A stretch of DNA of 64,000 bases from RGIG3102 sp964369975 (GCA_964369975.1 CAYJFZ010000001.1:62001-126000); one strand, 5' to 3'; shown: positions 7,867 to 16,535, numbered from the stretch's first letter. Notes: generated from the sequence alone by a model not told the origin. Made by a program: numbers and translations.

Positions 7867-8817
7867 TTATTGTATATACATATAAAGAGGAACGCCACTC
7901 ATATCGCCGTCTATAATCTCTTTAATTAGTTCTAATTCTGAGTCAGTCTGTGAAGATAAGAAAGGACTTAAATTATCTAAAACTGATTCTGTTGGATGGT
8001 TATAATAAACAAAGTTTGGCTGAGCTGATAATTCATCTGAAACATAGCCTAACATATCTTCATAAGAAGTTATACCATCTATTAAGCCATTATTAACAGC
8101 TTGATTCGCTGTATAAATTCTACCATCGGCTATAGGAATAAGTGTATCCAAAGGAATATCTCTGCTTTCACTTACTATACTTGTAAACTGCTGATAGCTT
8201 TCATCGACAGTCGCTTGATAAATATCATACTGCTCCTGTGTTAATTCACTCGCACCCATGCCTTTATTAGGCCCTGAGGTTATCATCACTTGCTCAATTC
8301 CTAATTTTTCATATAGCTGTGTTAAATCAAGGTATGAGATGATAACGCCTATTGAGCCAGTCCTTGTGTTTCTGTTAGCATATATTTCTCCTGCTGCACA
8401 AGAAATGTAATAAGCGCCAGAGGCTGCTGTACCTTCAAAGTAAGCGTAAATTTCTCTACCTGTTTCTTCTTTATATTCCATTAATTTTAAATACATTTCA
8501 TCAGAGTGATAGACTGTTCCACCACCGCTGTTTACTAATAATAATATACCTTTATTAGTTTCATCTTCTATTAAAGTATCAACATAATTCATTAAAAATG
8601 AATGGTTATAACTTACGCTATCGTAAGTTTGAACATCTTGTATTGTATTATAAATATGCAGTACTGCATAGCTGTCACCTGAAAAGTTGTTACTGCTTTG
8701 CACTATAGCACTACCCTCGCTATCACCTATTTTACTTGCGAATAAAAATATCGCAATTAGCGATGCTATAAATAGTAGTATTGCTATATTTCTTGCTGAA
8801 TTATCTCTTTTAATCAT
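7867..8817 (-). CDS. sppA: Signal peptide peptidase SppA (S49 family)
   Basis: A 316-residue membrane-anchored serine protease with one N-terminal membrane segment (residues 10-28) and a periplasm-side S49 domain. The Ser-Lys dyad is recognisable: Ser133 in 'GTAASGAYYIS' and Lys185 in 'SGPNKGMGAS', 52 residues apart as in Bacillus SppA. 'NSGGGTVYHSDEM' matches the conserved region before the serine. It digests signal peptides and membrane fragments. It ends the spoVB-to-divIC cluster, where Bacillus has yabR and spoIIE. The ATG has an AAAGGA site 5 bases upstream. Confidence 0.9.
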   Translation of the reverse strand: MIKRDNSARNIAILLFIASLIAIFLFASKIGDSEGSAIVQSSNNFSGDSYAVLHIYNTIQDVQTYDSVSYNHSFLMNYVDTLIEDETNKGILLLVNSGGGTVYHSDEMYLKLMEYKEETGREIYAYFEGTAASGAYYISCAAGEIYANRNTRTGSIGVIISYLDLTQLYEKLGIEQVMITSGPNKGMGASELTQEQYDIYQATVDESYQQFTSIVSESRDIPLDTLIPIADGRIYTANQAVNNGLIDGITSYEDMLGYVSDELSAQPNFVYYNHPTESVLDNLSPFLSSQTDSELELIKEIIDGDMSGVPLYMYIQ

Positions 8818-8833
8818 AATATTCCTTTAAATT

Positions 8834-9121
8834 TTATTTTTCCTTTTGTACATCTATAAAGACTCTTTCTTTTTCAGAGGCAAAGCCTAATCTATCCCTT
8901 GCTATATTTTCAAGATAAATACCTATATCTTCTTGCTCTAAAATAATCTGTGTTTGCTCAATTTCAAGTATCAACTCATTTTCTATTTGCATTAAGCCCT
9001 CAAGCTCTTGCCTTTTTTTAGCTAAGTTTACTTGAGTAGAGATTAAACTTACAGATAGATACACTATAACAAAAAGAACTAAAACATTTTTAAACTTTAT
9101 CTTATTTAGTATTTTTTTCAT
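8834..9121 (-). CDS. divIC: Septum formation initiator DivIC/FtsB-like
   Basis: The ATG at 9121 is chosen because GGAGG lies 8 bases upstream; a reading from a TTG at 9136 would include that site. The product is about 95 residues: a short basic N-terminus, one membrane segment (about residues 13-30) and a leucine-rich coiled coil (about 32-70). The end is 'IENIARDRLGFASEKERVF'-like, typical of DivIC/FtsB, where the ARxxLG turn is conserved. It acts with FtsL and DivIB in the divisome. Its place after yabP-yabQ is the standard firmicute arrangement. Confidence 0.88.
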   Translation of the reverse strand: MKKILNKIKFKNVLVLFVIVYLSVSLISTQVNLAKKRQELEGLMQIENELILEIEQTQIILEQEDIGIYLENIARDRLGFASEKERVFIDVQKEK

Positions 9122-9149
9122 AAATTGAACCTCCAAGCTTTGTCTTTAT

Positions 9150-9596
9150 TCACTCATTATACAACACTTTATCATCTTTTTTCAATGTGTTTTCATTGTT
9201 TTTTTGTGAAAGTTTATGCTTTTTGCTTTGTTTTTTAGCTTTTTTCTTCATTTTAATACGAAAATTCTTATTAATAACCTTTATTGTAACAAAGAAAATA
9301 GCACTCGCCGTTTTAATGAAATGCGAAAAACTAAACGAAAAAAAATAAAAGCCGACAAAGCAAGATACAAAATGATACCAGCGAAGTATCCTATAATTTG
9401 CAAAAGAAATTACAAAGCTAAAAATTATTATACTGCTTATTATGCTCATTAATACATCTTTTATAAATATCGCTTTTTTACCTTTGTAAAAAAAAGAAGC
9501 TAATACTTCATTAATAAAGCCTATAATAATACCAGGGGCTAAGGAATAAAGCACATCATCAAAAAGTAAAGTATAGTCAATAGCATCAAATATCAT
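9150..9596 (-). CDS. yabQ: Spore cortex biosynthesis protein YabQ
   Basis: A 148-residue membrane protein with four hydrophobic segments up to residue 105 and a very basic Lys-rich tail. The N-terminal 'PGIIIGFINEVLASFF' region corresponds to the YabQ family's conserved G...D/N...R-type segment. The assignment rests on this topology and on the invariant neighbours yabP and divIC. The start overlaps the yabP stop by four bases (ATGA). In Bacillus, YabQ is a mother-cell protein needed for the spore cortex. Confidence 0.82.
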   Translation of the reverse strand: MIFDAIDYTLLFDDVLYSLAPGIIIGFINEVLASFFYKGKKAIFIKDVLMSIISSIIIFSFVISFANYRILRWYHFVSCFVGFYFFSFSFSHFIKTASAIFFVTIKVINKNFRIKMKKKAKKQSKKHKLSQKNNENTLKKDDKVLYNE

Positions 9597-9865
9597 TTAA
9601 AAATAAGCCCCTTAAAACTTTTATCTTTAAATTTATTTTGTCTGTATTGAATGTTTACTACTTCACCTGTTAAAACTAACCTACCCTCTTTAGTATTTAA
9701 TTGGCCTGCTGTTAAATTTTCTCCTTGGATTATCATTTTGCCATAGTCAGTTTTTAAATTGATAACTGTTTCATCATAAGAAATAACTTTTATCACCCCA
9801 GAAATTGTCATTTCTTTTCTATTCGTTAATACGATTTTATGCTCATTAAAAATATTATTCGACAT
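9593..9865 (-). CDS. yabP: Sporulation protein YabP
   Basis: A 90-residue soluble protein of the YabP/YqfC family, a small beta-rich fold. The motif 'NRKEMTISGVIKVISYDE' is characteristic of the family ('R..l.itGV..V.sfd'), and 'GENLTAGQLNTKEGRLVLTG' follows the family pattern. A strong AAAGGGGG ribosome binding site precedes the ATG by 8 bases. A possible sigma-E promoter overlaps the end of rqcP, fitting mother-cell expression known for the Bacillus gene. Confidence 0.9.
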   Translation of the reverse strand: MSNNIFNEHKIVLTNRKEMTISGVIKVISYDETVINLKTDYGKMIIQGENLTAGQLNTKEGRLVLTGEVVNIQYRQNKFKDKSFKGLIFK

Positions 9866-9887
9866 AAAGCATACCCCCTTTGAGATA

Positions 9888-9916
9888 TATTTATGCCGAA
9901 TGTTTTCCTTTTATTC
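9888..9916 (-). promoter_or_regulatory. Possible sigma-E promoter before yabP
   Basis: On the minus strand GAATAAA (9916-9910), 14 bases, then CATAAATA (9895-9888) resembles the sigma-E pattern (-35 kmATAtT, 14-15 bases, -10 CATACAnT). The site sits at the 3' end of rqcP and would drive yabP-yabQ in the mother cell. AT-rich sequence produces such matches by chance, so this is tentative. Confidence 0.35.
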
Positions 9917-10156
9917 TTCTAAGACGATGTACATTTCTCTTGCCTCGTCCTTATTGGTGGTATTTTGAATGGATAGCACTTTTACTTTAATAGTCTTATT
10001 TGCAAATACCATTTCAATAATATCGCCTATTTTCACTTTATAAGAGGGCTTTACTTCTTTACCATTTACAAGTATTCGCCCTGCATCTGCTACTTCATTT
10101 GCAACAGTTCTTCTTTTAATTAATCTTGAAACTTTTAAAAATTTATCTATACGCAT
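9911..10156 (-). CDS. rqcP: RNA-binding S4 domain protein RqcP (YabO/Hsp15-like)
   Basis: A protein of 81 residues from ATG 10156, which has AAGGA about 8 bases upstream. A longer in-frame start at 10189 would lie inside the hup terminator and is rejected. The product is one S4 domain: 'MRIDKFLKVSRLIKRRTVANE', then 'GRILVNGKEVKPSYKVKIGD'. By family it works in ribosome-associated quality control with RqcH, stabilising the 50S-peptidyl-tRNA complex during alanine tailing. Its position between hup and yabP is the common clostridial one. Confidence 0.9.
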   Translation of the reverse strand: MRIDKFLKVSRLIKRRTVANEVADAGRILVNGKEVKPSYKVKIGDIIEMVFANKTIKVKVLSIQNTTNKDEAREMYIVLEE

Positions 10157-10165
10157 AACATTTTC

Positions 10166-10204
10166 CTTAAAAATAAAGTCGGCAACCATAAGTTCGCCGA
10201 CTTT
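10166..10204 (-). terminator. Terminator after hup
   Basis: A perfect 9-bp stem (10196-10204 with 10175-10183) and a 12-base loop are followed on the minus strand by ATTTTTAA. It lies between the hup stop and the rqcP ribosome binding site. It probably lowers rqcP expression relative to the abundant HU protein, as partial termination. Confidence 0.7.
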
Positions 10205-10213
10205 AAAGTTTTC

Positions 10214-10486
10214 TTATTTTAATGCATCTTTTAAAGCTTTGCTTGCTTTAAATGCTGGTGATTTGCTTGCTTTGATAACCATTGGTTCTTGAGTTTTTGG
10301 ATTGATACCGTTTCTTTCTTTTCTTTCCTTTACTTCAAAAATACCAAAGCCAGCTAAAGAAACTTTATCGCCTTCTTTTAATGCTGTTGTAATAGCATCT
10401 AAAACAGCTGTCACTGCTTTGTCTGCATCTTTCTTTGTTAATTCACTTTTTTCAGCTACTAAGCTGATTAAATCTGCTTTTGTCAT
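10214..10486 (-). CDS. hup: HU family DNA-binding protein
   Basis: A 90-residue histone-like protein, the exact family length. 'MTKADLISLVAEKSELTKKD' at the start, 'GFGIFEVKERKERNGINP' in the beta-arm region and 'PAFKASKALKDALK' at the end are classic HU. It forms a dimer that bends and compacts DNA. A GGAGG site lies 7 bases before the ATG. A 135-base gap upstream and the terminator downstream suggest a largely separate unit inside the mazG-rqcP cluster. Confidence 0.97.
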   Translation of the reverse strand: MTKADLISLVAEKSELTKKDADKAVTAVLDAITTALKEGDKVSLAGFGIFEVKERKERNGINPKTQEPMVIKASKSPAFKASKALKDALK

Positions 10487-10621
10487 TTTTAAATCCTCCA
10501 GTTTTTAAAAAAATTTTATAATTGACTTTAAATTTTTGAACTGTTGTTAAGATGAATTTTAAACTAATAGGTGTTCTAACTTTTAATGTTAGCTAAAAGT
10601 AAAACGAATTTTATTAAAAAA

Positions 10622-11407
10622 TTACAACGAAATATTGTAGTTTAAAAGCTCTTTGTCCAAGTCGTCTGTACCTATTGTATCAAATTTGAACTCATTTTGC
10701 AATGTTAAATCTTCAATTTCTTTAAATAGCTTGATAAAATCTTGAGAAAAATCCTTTAAAGCCTCTTCTGCATCTATATCTTGTAGTCTAATAAGGTTAG
10801 TAGTATCAAAAAGTAGTTTTGCTAATTTTTCCTTTTTTGGATTTTTTTGCCTTTTTAAAGCTTCTAAGGAAGCAATCATATCATCAATTATCTTTTCTTC
10901 ATCTTTATAAAAGTTTATTTTATCAGCCTTTAAGCGTTTTTGAAGCTTTTGGGCATACATTAAAGACGGAAAATTTTTAGGAATACTTTTTAATTTTTGA
11001 TGAGTTTTTTCAAAACCCTTAGTTTCATTTTTTACTTTTTCCCATTTTTGAGTAGCTAAAGTTTCATCTTCTGCTTTTTCGTTATTGAATACATGAGGGT
11101 GGCGAGTTACTATCTTTTTTGCTATATCATCTATTACCTCATCAAGGGTAAAAATCCCTTCTTCTTTTGCAAATTGGCTGTGCAATACTATTTGCAATAA
11201 TACATCACCAAGTTCTTCTTTTAATAAATCGAAATCTTTATTATCAATGGCTTCTAAGGCTTCATACACTTCTTCTATAAAGTTCTTTTTTATACTCATA
11301 AAGTCTTGTGCCTTATCCCAAGGACAGCCATTTTCCTCATCTCTTAATAGGGCTACTATTTCTTTAAAATCTTCTATATCATACTTTTCTTTTTTAGTAA
11401 ACTGCAT
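10622..11407 (-). CDS. mazG: Nucleoside triphosphate pyrophosphohydrolase MazG
   Basis: A 261-residue all-alpha NTP pyrophosphohydrolase. It carries 'ENGCPWDKAQDFMSIKKNFI', the metal-binding EExxE of 'EEVYEALE', and 'EELGDVLLQIVLHSQFA' with its second acidic cluster. The C-terminal half holds a weaker second MazG-like repeat ('YAQKLQKRLKADKINF'). The Bacillus counterpart YabN has an extra N-terminal methyltransferase-like domain that is absent here. It hydrolyses non-canonical or excess NTPs and may touch ppGpp signalling. It sits between the spoVB-like gene and hup. Confidence 0.95.
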   Translation of the reverse strand: MQFTKKEKYDIEDFKEIVALLRDEENGCPWDKAQDFMSIKKNFIEEVYEALEAIDNKDFDLLKEELGDVLLQIVLHSQFAKEEGIFTLDEVIDDIAKKIVTRHPHVFNNEKAEDETLATQKWEKVKNETKGFEKTHQKLKSIPKNFPSLMYAQKLQKRLKADKINFYKDEEKIIDDMIASLEALKRQKNPKKEKLAKLLFDTTNLIRLQDIDAEEALKDFSQDFIKLFKEIEDLTLQNEFKFDTIGTDDLDKELLNYNISL

Positions 11408-11454
11408 ACTTTTCCCCTTTTGGTTTTTCTTTTATTATACACAGAGATTTATTT

Positions 11455-13011
11455 TCAATCAACTAAAAAATTACTTAGTAAAACAATGATGGCATAAAAA
11501 GCTAAAAATAAGCTACCACTAATTATCATTTTAAATAAAACAGGAAAAGAAAATAGTAGCATATCATAAATTATAATCACAGCACTCACTGAGATGTATG
11601 AAGCGACTAAAGGCAGTAGTAAAACTAAAATTATTGAAAATTTTGCCCCTGTTTTTTTAACTTGCATTAGCGATAAAACAAATAACAATACATAAAATAT
11701 CACTGATGAATAAATACAGCCTTTAATATTTATTGATGGTATTGAAGCTAAATAATATGTAAAAAAAGCCTTAACTACACTTGAAAGGACTAAAATTTTA
11801 AATATAGTTTGTGCTTTTTCATAGGCGTGTAAAATAGAATTAAACGGAAAAGAAAAGGCAGATAATACTGACACCGGCGCTAAATACTTTAAAAACATCG
11901 CAGCTATTTGGCTTTGCGCATCTGTATTACCAAAAAGAGTAATTATTATATCTTGACTAAATACAAAAACAAACATACTAATAGGCACAACACTTACAGC
12001 AGTAAGTTTTAATAATTTTACTATCTGCTCATTCAAACTTTTTGTATCGTTGTTTAATTTAGTTTTTGTAATTACAGGAAGCCCTGACTGGCCAATAGCA
12101 GCAGAAAGTGTTGGTATTAAATTTACAACGGTTAAAGTAAGGCCATGGTATACACCAAAAAGCCACAAAGGTATGTCTTCAATTCCTGATAAGTCAAATA
12201 AGCTATAATAATGCTGATACTCGCTAACTGTAATTTTTTTTATTAGGCTAAGGCCTATTACTGTATCAAAGAAATTTACCCCAGAAACAACTAAGGCAGA
12301 TAAAGCAATAGGTAAAGATAAATTTACTACTCTTTTAAAAGTTATATCCCCTGTTATGGCTGTTTTGCCTTTTATTTTTTCTTTAAAGTCTTTTTGCATG
12401 TATTTTAAACAGATGTAGCCTGCTATACTAACTGTAAATAAAGTTAAAAACAATCTTATCATCATAAGATTTTGGCTAAAAAACACCCCTGCTAATAACA
12501 CACTACCTATGCCGATTATTATTTTAGCACTGCTTTCTAAAACTGCCGCCTTGGCTCCTATTTGCATATCGAGCATACCTTGAGCAAGGCCTTTATAAAT
12601 AGCTTCTTTTGTTGCAAAAATTAAATTCGGCGCAAGGAGGATAACCCCATAGAAAATATACATCGTATCCTGAATATAAGCATAGCTAAAGGCTACTATC
12701 AAAGTAATAAACAGCATAAAATAAGAAAAACGCAAAAATATCTTATCTGCCACTGTTTTTAGATAAGCTAAGGCTTCTTCGCCCTTATTTGAATATTCAG
12801 CACTAAGCCTTGCCATACAAGGCACTATCCCAGCTACACTAAAGGCGAAAAACGGCATAAACACATTGAATGTTGCTGTATACATACCCATAGTTTGCGC
12901 ACCTAATATCCTCGTTAGAGGTATCTTATAAGCCGCACTTAAAATTTTAACTACTATTGTAGAAGAAGCTAATATCACAGTCCCTCTAACTAAAGATTTT
13001 TCATAATTCAT
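11455..13011 (-). CDS. spoVB: SpoVB/YabM-type polysaccharide flippase (MOP/MATE superfamily)
   Basis: A 518-residue protein with about 14 membrane segments and 'GTVILASSTIVVKILSAAYK' then 'RILGAQTMGMYT' at the N-terminus. This is the SpoVB/MurJ-like entry of the multidrug/oligosaccharidyl-lipid exporter superfamily. Such proteins flip lipid-linked cell-wall or cortex precursors. The symbol is by family and locus; Bacillus has both spoVB and yabM, and the position upstream of mazG corresponds to yabM. A possible sigma-E promoter precedes it. Confidence 0.85.
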   Translation of the reverse strand: MNYEKSLVRGTVILASSTIVVKILSAAYKIPLTRILGAQTMGMYTATFNVFMPFFAFSVAGIVPCMARLSAEYSNKGEEALAYLKTVADKIFLRFSYFMLFITLIVAFSYAYIQDTMYIFYGVILLAPNLIFATKEAIYKGLAQGMLDMQIGAKAAVLESSAKIIIGIGSVLLAGVFFSQNLMMIRLFLTLFTVSIAGYICLKYMQKDFKEKIKGKTAITGDITFKRVVNLSLPIALSALVVSGVNFFDTVIGLSLIKKITVSEYQHYYSLFDLSGIEDIPLWLFGVYHGLTLTVVNLIPTLSAAIGQSGLPVITKTKLNNDTKSLNEQIVKLLKLTAVSVVPISMFVFVFSQDIIITLFGNTDAQSQIAAMFLKYLAPVSVLSAFSFPFNSILHAYEKAQTIFKILVLSSVVKAFFTYYLASIPSINIKGCIYSSVIFYVLLFVLSLMQVKKTGAKFSIILVLLLPLVASYISVSAVIIIYDMLLFSFPVLFKMIISGSLFLAFYAIIVLLSNFLVD

Positions 13012-13036
13012 ATAATCATCCTTATTTTTTCGTTTT

Positions 13037-13066
13037 ATTATATGTATATTAAAAAATCTTTTTATT
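13037..13066 (-). promoter_or_regulatory. Possible sigma-E promoter of the spoVB-like gene
   Basis: On the minus strand AATAAAA (13066-13060), 15 bases and CATATAAT (13044-13037) resemble a sigma-E promoter, 25-30 bases before the ATG. The -10 also resembles sigma-A TATAAT, but no -35 element stands 17 bases upstream. Tentative in this AT-rich stretch. Confidence 0.35.
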
Positions 13067-13133
13067 ATTATTAATTAAGCAAAATTTTACACTTTTATAA
13101 GCTATCGCAAAAGAAAAACATACTTTAAATGTT

Positions 13134-13170
13134 TATAAAAAAATAATACGGTAGCTAAAGCTACCGTATT
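13134..13170 (-). terminator. Strong terminator after the recJ-relA-hemZ operon
   Basis: A perfect 11-bp inverted repeat (13145-13155 with 13160-13170) around a 4-base loop has T runs in both directions (TTTTTTT on the minus strand, ATTTTTTATT on the plus strand). It lies about 28 bases after the zinc-ribbon gene, which it terminates. No convergent plus-strand gene is present. Confidence 0.9.
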
Positions 13171-13197
13171 ATTTTTTATTAAATTATTAATAAATTT

Positions 13198-13590
13198 TTA
13201 CTCAGTTACTGCCCCACCACAGTCAGGGCAGAATTTTGCATCTTGTGCTAATTCTTTATTGCAAGAAGGGCAAGCGTTTACTTTTATAGTTTCATCTTTC
13301 ATTTCGATGATAACTTCCTCTTCCTCTTCTTCACAGTTTTCTATTGCAATTTCGATATCTTCAATTTTTTTAATGTAATCTAAAATTAACTCTTCGTTCT
13401 TTTCATCAGTTTTATACATTGTATAAACTAAAACACCTAATTGCTTTTGTGCTTTTGATAAGTCGTTTTCAAGGCTCATTTTATTTATTTGTTTTTTGCC
13501 TTTACCAACTAACTCCCCTGTTTTTTCTACTACTTTATCAGCTAATTTTGCTGATGCATCTGCTATTTCTTCAAAAAAATTCTTGTTCAT
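13198..13590 (-). CDS. Zinc-ribbon domain protein of unknown function
   Basis: A protein of 130 residues from ATG 13590, chosen because AAAGGA lies 8 bases upstream; the open frame continues to 13650 without a matching site. The N-terminal half is a predicted helix or coiled coil ('ADASAKLADKVVEKTGELVG', then 'LSKAQKQLGVLVYTMYK'). A run of seven Glu residues follows. The C-terminus is a double-CxxC zinc ribbon, 'CPSCNKELAQDAKFCPDCGG'. No catalytic motif is seen. It is the last gene of the operon, 13 bases after the uridine-kinase-like gene. Similar small proteins are common in Clostridia without known role. Confidence 0.8.
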   Translation of the reverse strand: MNKNFFEEIADASAKLADKVVEKTGELVGKGKKQINKMSLENDLSKAQKQLGVLVYTMYKTDEKNEELILDYIKKIEDIEIAIENCEEEEEEVIIEMKDETIKVNACPSCNKELAQDAKFCPDCGGAVTE

Positions 13591-13603
13591 ACTTTTATCC
13601 TTT

Positions 13604-14530
13604 CTAATCGTAAAATTCCATAAGCATCGAGTCTTTTGGTATATATTCAAAAGGCATAGGACTAATTAAGTCTAGCACTTTTAAAATTTCATTTAATCTT
13701 TTGCTCTCTTGGTTTTCTAAGTCTAAATCTTTTGCCATATCCTTTACTATTTTTGACATAACTAAGATTTCATAACTAAAGGCTGTATCTAATAATAAAT
13801 CTGCATTAGGCTTGTGCACTTTAATATAGGTATCCTCACCTATACATACATTTTCCCACATAGCTATTGTTTTTTGTGGTGTATGGCCTCTATGCTTTGC
13901 ATCTCTTATCATCCTTCTTAATAAGCGAATATCCCTTGTTGGAAAAACTCTTTGCCCATCGTTTGAATACTCTTCTCTAAGGCCTGCATAGATAGTAAAC
14001 ACATTACTTTTGCCCACTATATCCAAAAGCAGTGGATTTAGTGCGTGTATACCCTCAATTATTAAAAAACCATCGTTTAATTCAATTAGTTTTTCTTTAT
14101 CGTGTCTTATTTCTGTTTTAAAATCAAAATACGGAAAATGCGCCTTTTTCTTTTGCAGTAATTCATCTATACATTCTTTGAATACCGGTATCTCTAAGGC
14201 TGTAACATTTTCATAGTCTTTTGAGCCGTCCTTTAATAGCGGATAATTATCTTTATTTTTAAAAAAATTATCTAAGGATATTACTTGTGCGGTTTTACCT
14301 TGCTCAATTAATCTTTCTTTGATTTTATTTGCAGTAGTTGTTTTGCCCGAGGCTGAGGGGCCTGTAATCATAATTATTGGTTTATTTTCTGAAATTATGT
14401 CTTTTGCCGCAGCAAAAATCCTCGCCTGGTATTGATGTTCACAATGCAAGACAAATTTTTCTTTTGTTAAAGCGGCTGTATTTATTAGTGATATTTCCAC
14501 TAATCTTTTAGGAATCCATAAAGCTGGCAT
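13604..14530 (-). CDS. Uridine kinase-like nucleoside kinase
   Basis: A 308-residue P-loop kinase. The Walker A 'GPSASGKTTTANK' begins at residue 57; 'VISLDNFFKNKDNYPLL', 'YFDFKT' and 'LIIEGIHALNP' follow the uridine kinase/phosphoribulokinase order, and 'RRMIRDAKHRGHTPQ' is the lid region. The N-terminal 45 residues are a family-specific extension resembling clostridial nucleoside kinases that carry partial TGS-like regions. It overlaps the end of hemZ by 31 bases. The probable reaction is ATP-dependent phosphorylation of a nucleoside such as uridine or cytidine, but the substrate is unproven. Confidence 0.85.
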   Translation of the reverse strand: MPALWIPKRLVEISLINTAALTKEKFVLHCEHQYQARIFAAAKDIISENKPIIMITGPSASGKTTTANKIKERLIEQGKTAQVISLDNFFKNKDNYPLLKDGSKDYENVTALEIPVFKECIDELLQKKKAHFPYFDFKTEIRHDKEKLIELNDGFLIIEGIHALNPLLLDIVGKSNVFTIYAGLREEYSNDGQRVFPTRDIRLLRRMIRDAKHRGHTPQKTIAMWENVCIGEDTYIKVHKPNADLLLDTAFSYEILVMSKIVKDMAKDLDLENQESKRLNEILKVLDLISPMPFEYIPKDSMLMEFYD

Positions 14531-15939
14531 AAGTTAAACACCTCATCTTTCCTTTTTAATATAGTATCAAAATCATTAACATATTCACTTGGATATTTAT
14601 AATTATATATCCTGTTTATTTGTTTTGGTTTTGAAATTATTTTACTTACACCTGAAGCGCCACAGGAAATAATATTACTTACTTCCTCCATTATATATAT
14701 ATTATACAAACTTTCGTGTTTATTCAGTGTATAACTAACATTTTCTAAATTTTCTACTGTGTTTTTTTGCCTGTACATATAGTATGGCTTATAATCGTTT
14801 TCATAAAGCAAATTTGAAAGCTTTAGCATATTAGCGATGTTTTGAGTATGCTTATACTCAATATTGTTGATGTTAAAATTCGAGCTTCTTTTTAAAGTTA
14901 GGGCATGGACTGTGATATTCTCAGCTTTTAAGTCAATACATGTTTTAAGCGAAGTCTCAAAACTTTGTATTGTATCTGTTGGAAGCCCTGCAATTAAGTC
15001 CATATTTATGCTATTAAACCCTATTAGCCTTGCCATATTAACGCAGTTTAAAAAATCAGCATTTGTGTGATTTCTTCCTATTACTTTTAAGACTTCATCG
15101 TTTGTCGTTTGAGGGTTTATGGATATCCTATTTGCAGAATATTTTTTAATAATTTCTAATTTTTCATAGCTTGTACAGTCAGCTCTTCCAGCTTCTACTG
15201 TATACTCTTTTAAAAAACTAAAATCAAAATGCTCTTTTATTGTCCTCATCACTTCTTCTAATTGATTTTCACTTATAGCTGTAGGAGTGCCACCACCGAT
15301 GTAAATAGTAGTAAGTTTTAAATTTTTGAATTTTTTTGCTGTATACTTTAATTCCTCTACTAATTTTTTTATATAGCTTTGCATTAATGCGTCCATATTT
15401 TTAACCGGCGTTGAAATAAAAGAGCAGTAAATACATCTTGAGGGACAAAATGGAATAGCCACATATAAGGAGTATTCATCGTTTTTAATATTATTTAATA
15501 TAGGCTCTTGTATTTGCAATATGTTGCTTGTTAAGTTTATTTTTTCACTTTCTACTAAAAAATCATTTTTAAAAACACTCTTTGCTTTTTCTATGCTTTT
15601 TTCTTTTTCTTGTATATCCCTTAAATACCTTACAGGGCGAACACCTGTCAGTATTCCCCAAGGTAGTTTCTTATTAAAAATTTTACAATAACACTCGTAT
15701 AAAAATTTACAAACAGTGAATATATCATCGTTTTTATTATCTGTATTTTTAAATGCTTTATAAAAATTTCCTTTTTCAGCTTTTATAAATATTATAGTTT
15801 TAAAACTATTTCTTCTAATATATACAAAGTCAAAATTCTCTGTATTTTCCTGTTTTAAAATTTTTATATCTTTAATAAACATCCTACTTAATTGCTCAAT
15901 TTTATAATGTTCATTTAAGTTATTTAAAATTATATTCAT
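14500..15939 (-). CDS. hemZ: Coproporphyrinogen dehydrogenase-like radical SAM protein HemZ
   Basis: A 479-residue radical SAM protein. The 4Fe-4S motif CxxxCxxC is at Cys165, Cys169 and Cys172 ('FCPSRCIYCSF'), followed by 'YIGGGTPTAI' and 'INPQTTNDEVLKVIGRNH', typical of the HemN/HemZ group. The N-terminal 150 residues with 'KLPWGILTGVRPVRYLRD' are the HemZ-specific domain. The family is named for oxygen-independent coproporphyrinogen III oxidation, but the activity of HemZ itself is not firmly established. No other haem genes are nearby. It follows the MBL hydrolase by one base. Confidence 0.9.
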   Translation of the reverse strand: MNIILNNLNEHYKIEQLSRMFIKDIKILKQENTENFDFVYIRRNSFKTIIFIKAEKGNFYKAFKNTDNKNDDIFTVCKFLYECYCKIFNKKLPWGILTGVRPVRYLRDIQEKEKSIEKAKSVFKNDFLVESEKINLTSNILQIQEPILNNIKNDEYSLYVAIPFCPSRCIYCSFISTPVKNMDALMQSYIKKLVEELKYTAKKFKNLKLTTIYIGGGTPTAISENQLEEVMRTIKEHFDFSFLKEYTVEAGRADCTSYEKLEIIKKYSANRISINPQTTNDEVLKVIGRNHTNADFLNCVNMARLIGFNSINMDLIAGLPTDTIQSFETSLKTCIDLKAENITVHALTLKRSSNFNINNIEYKHTQNIANMLKLSNLLYENDYKPYYMYRQKNTVENLENVSYTLNKHESLYNIYIMEEVSNIISCGASGVSKIISKPKQINRIYNYKYPSEYVNDFDTILKRKDEVFNLCQLYGFLKD

Positions 15940-15940
15940 T

Positions 15941-16531
15941 TTATAATTCTCTTATTATATTTTTTAGGTATGGGTTTTGTTCTTTTTCAATTTTTAATGT
16001 GGAGAAATGGTTATGCCCTGGATAAACTCTTGTATCCTCTTGCACTGTTTCAATTATAAGCTTTAGTGAATTCATTAAAACATCATAGTCCCCACCTTTA
16101 AAGTCAGTTCTTCCTACCGTGCCTGCAAATAATGTATCGCCTGTAAATAAGTTGTCAGCGCATAATAAGCAAACCCCACCAGGAGTATGCCCAGGAGTTT
16201 TGATTATTTGTAAAGTGATACCGTCAATACTCACTTCATCACCCTCATAGTAACTTACACCTTCTACATTAAAATGCTCTGCGTCTTCTTTTGAAATATA
16301 CACTTCTAAGTCTTTAAACTCTTCTTTAAAATCTTTTATGCTATCGATGTGGTCGTGATGCCCGTGCGTTAAAAGTATTCCTTTAAGCTGGGCTTTTTCA
16401 TTCTTAAGTGCCTTTTTAACTTTTTTAACATCAATACAGCAGTCAATTAAAATACAGCTGCCTTTTTCATCACTTAATATATAATGATTTGCAAAATACG
16501 GCTCTTTTCCTAATAAATGATATAACTTCAT
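15941..16531 (-). CDS. MBL-fold metallo-hydrolase (glyoxalase II-like)
   Basis: A 196-residue metallo-beta-lactamase-fold protein. The HxHxDH motif is 'THGHHDHID' (His56, His58, Asp60, His61), with further metal ligands in 'KTPGHTPGGVCLL', 'LFTGDTLFAGTVGRTD' and 'VYPGHNHFST'. It matches the short YcbL/GloB-like group (about 200 residues) that hydrolyses thioesters such as hydroxyacylglutathione analogues. The physiological substrate is unknown. The gene order relA-dtd-MBL-hemZ is conserved in many Clostridia. Confidence 0.9.
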   Translation of the reverse strand: MKLYHLLGKEPYFANHYILSDEKGSCILIDCCIDVKKVKKALKNEKAQLKGILLTHGHHDHIDSIKDFKEEFKDLEVYISKEDAEHFNVEGVSYYEGDEVSIDGITLQIIKTPGHTPGGVCLLCADNLFTGDTLFAGTVGRTDFKGGDYDVLMNSLKLIIETVQEDTRVYPGHNHFSTLKIEKEQNPYLKNIIREL

Positions 16532-16535
16532 AACC

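Noticed and set aside
10157..10189. Upstream start of RqcP
   Set aside because: The extension lies in the hup terminator stem and lacks a ribosome binding site, whereas ATG 10156 has one.
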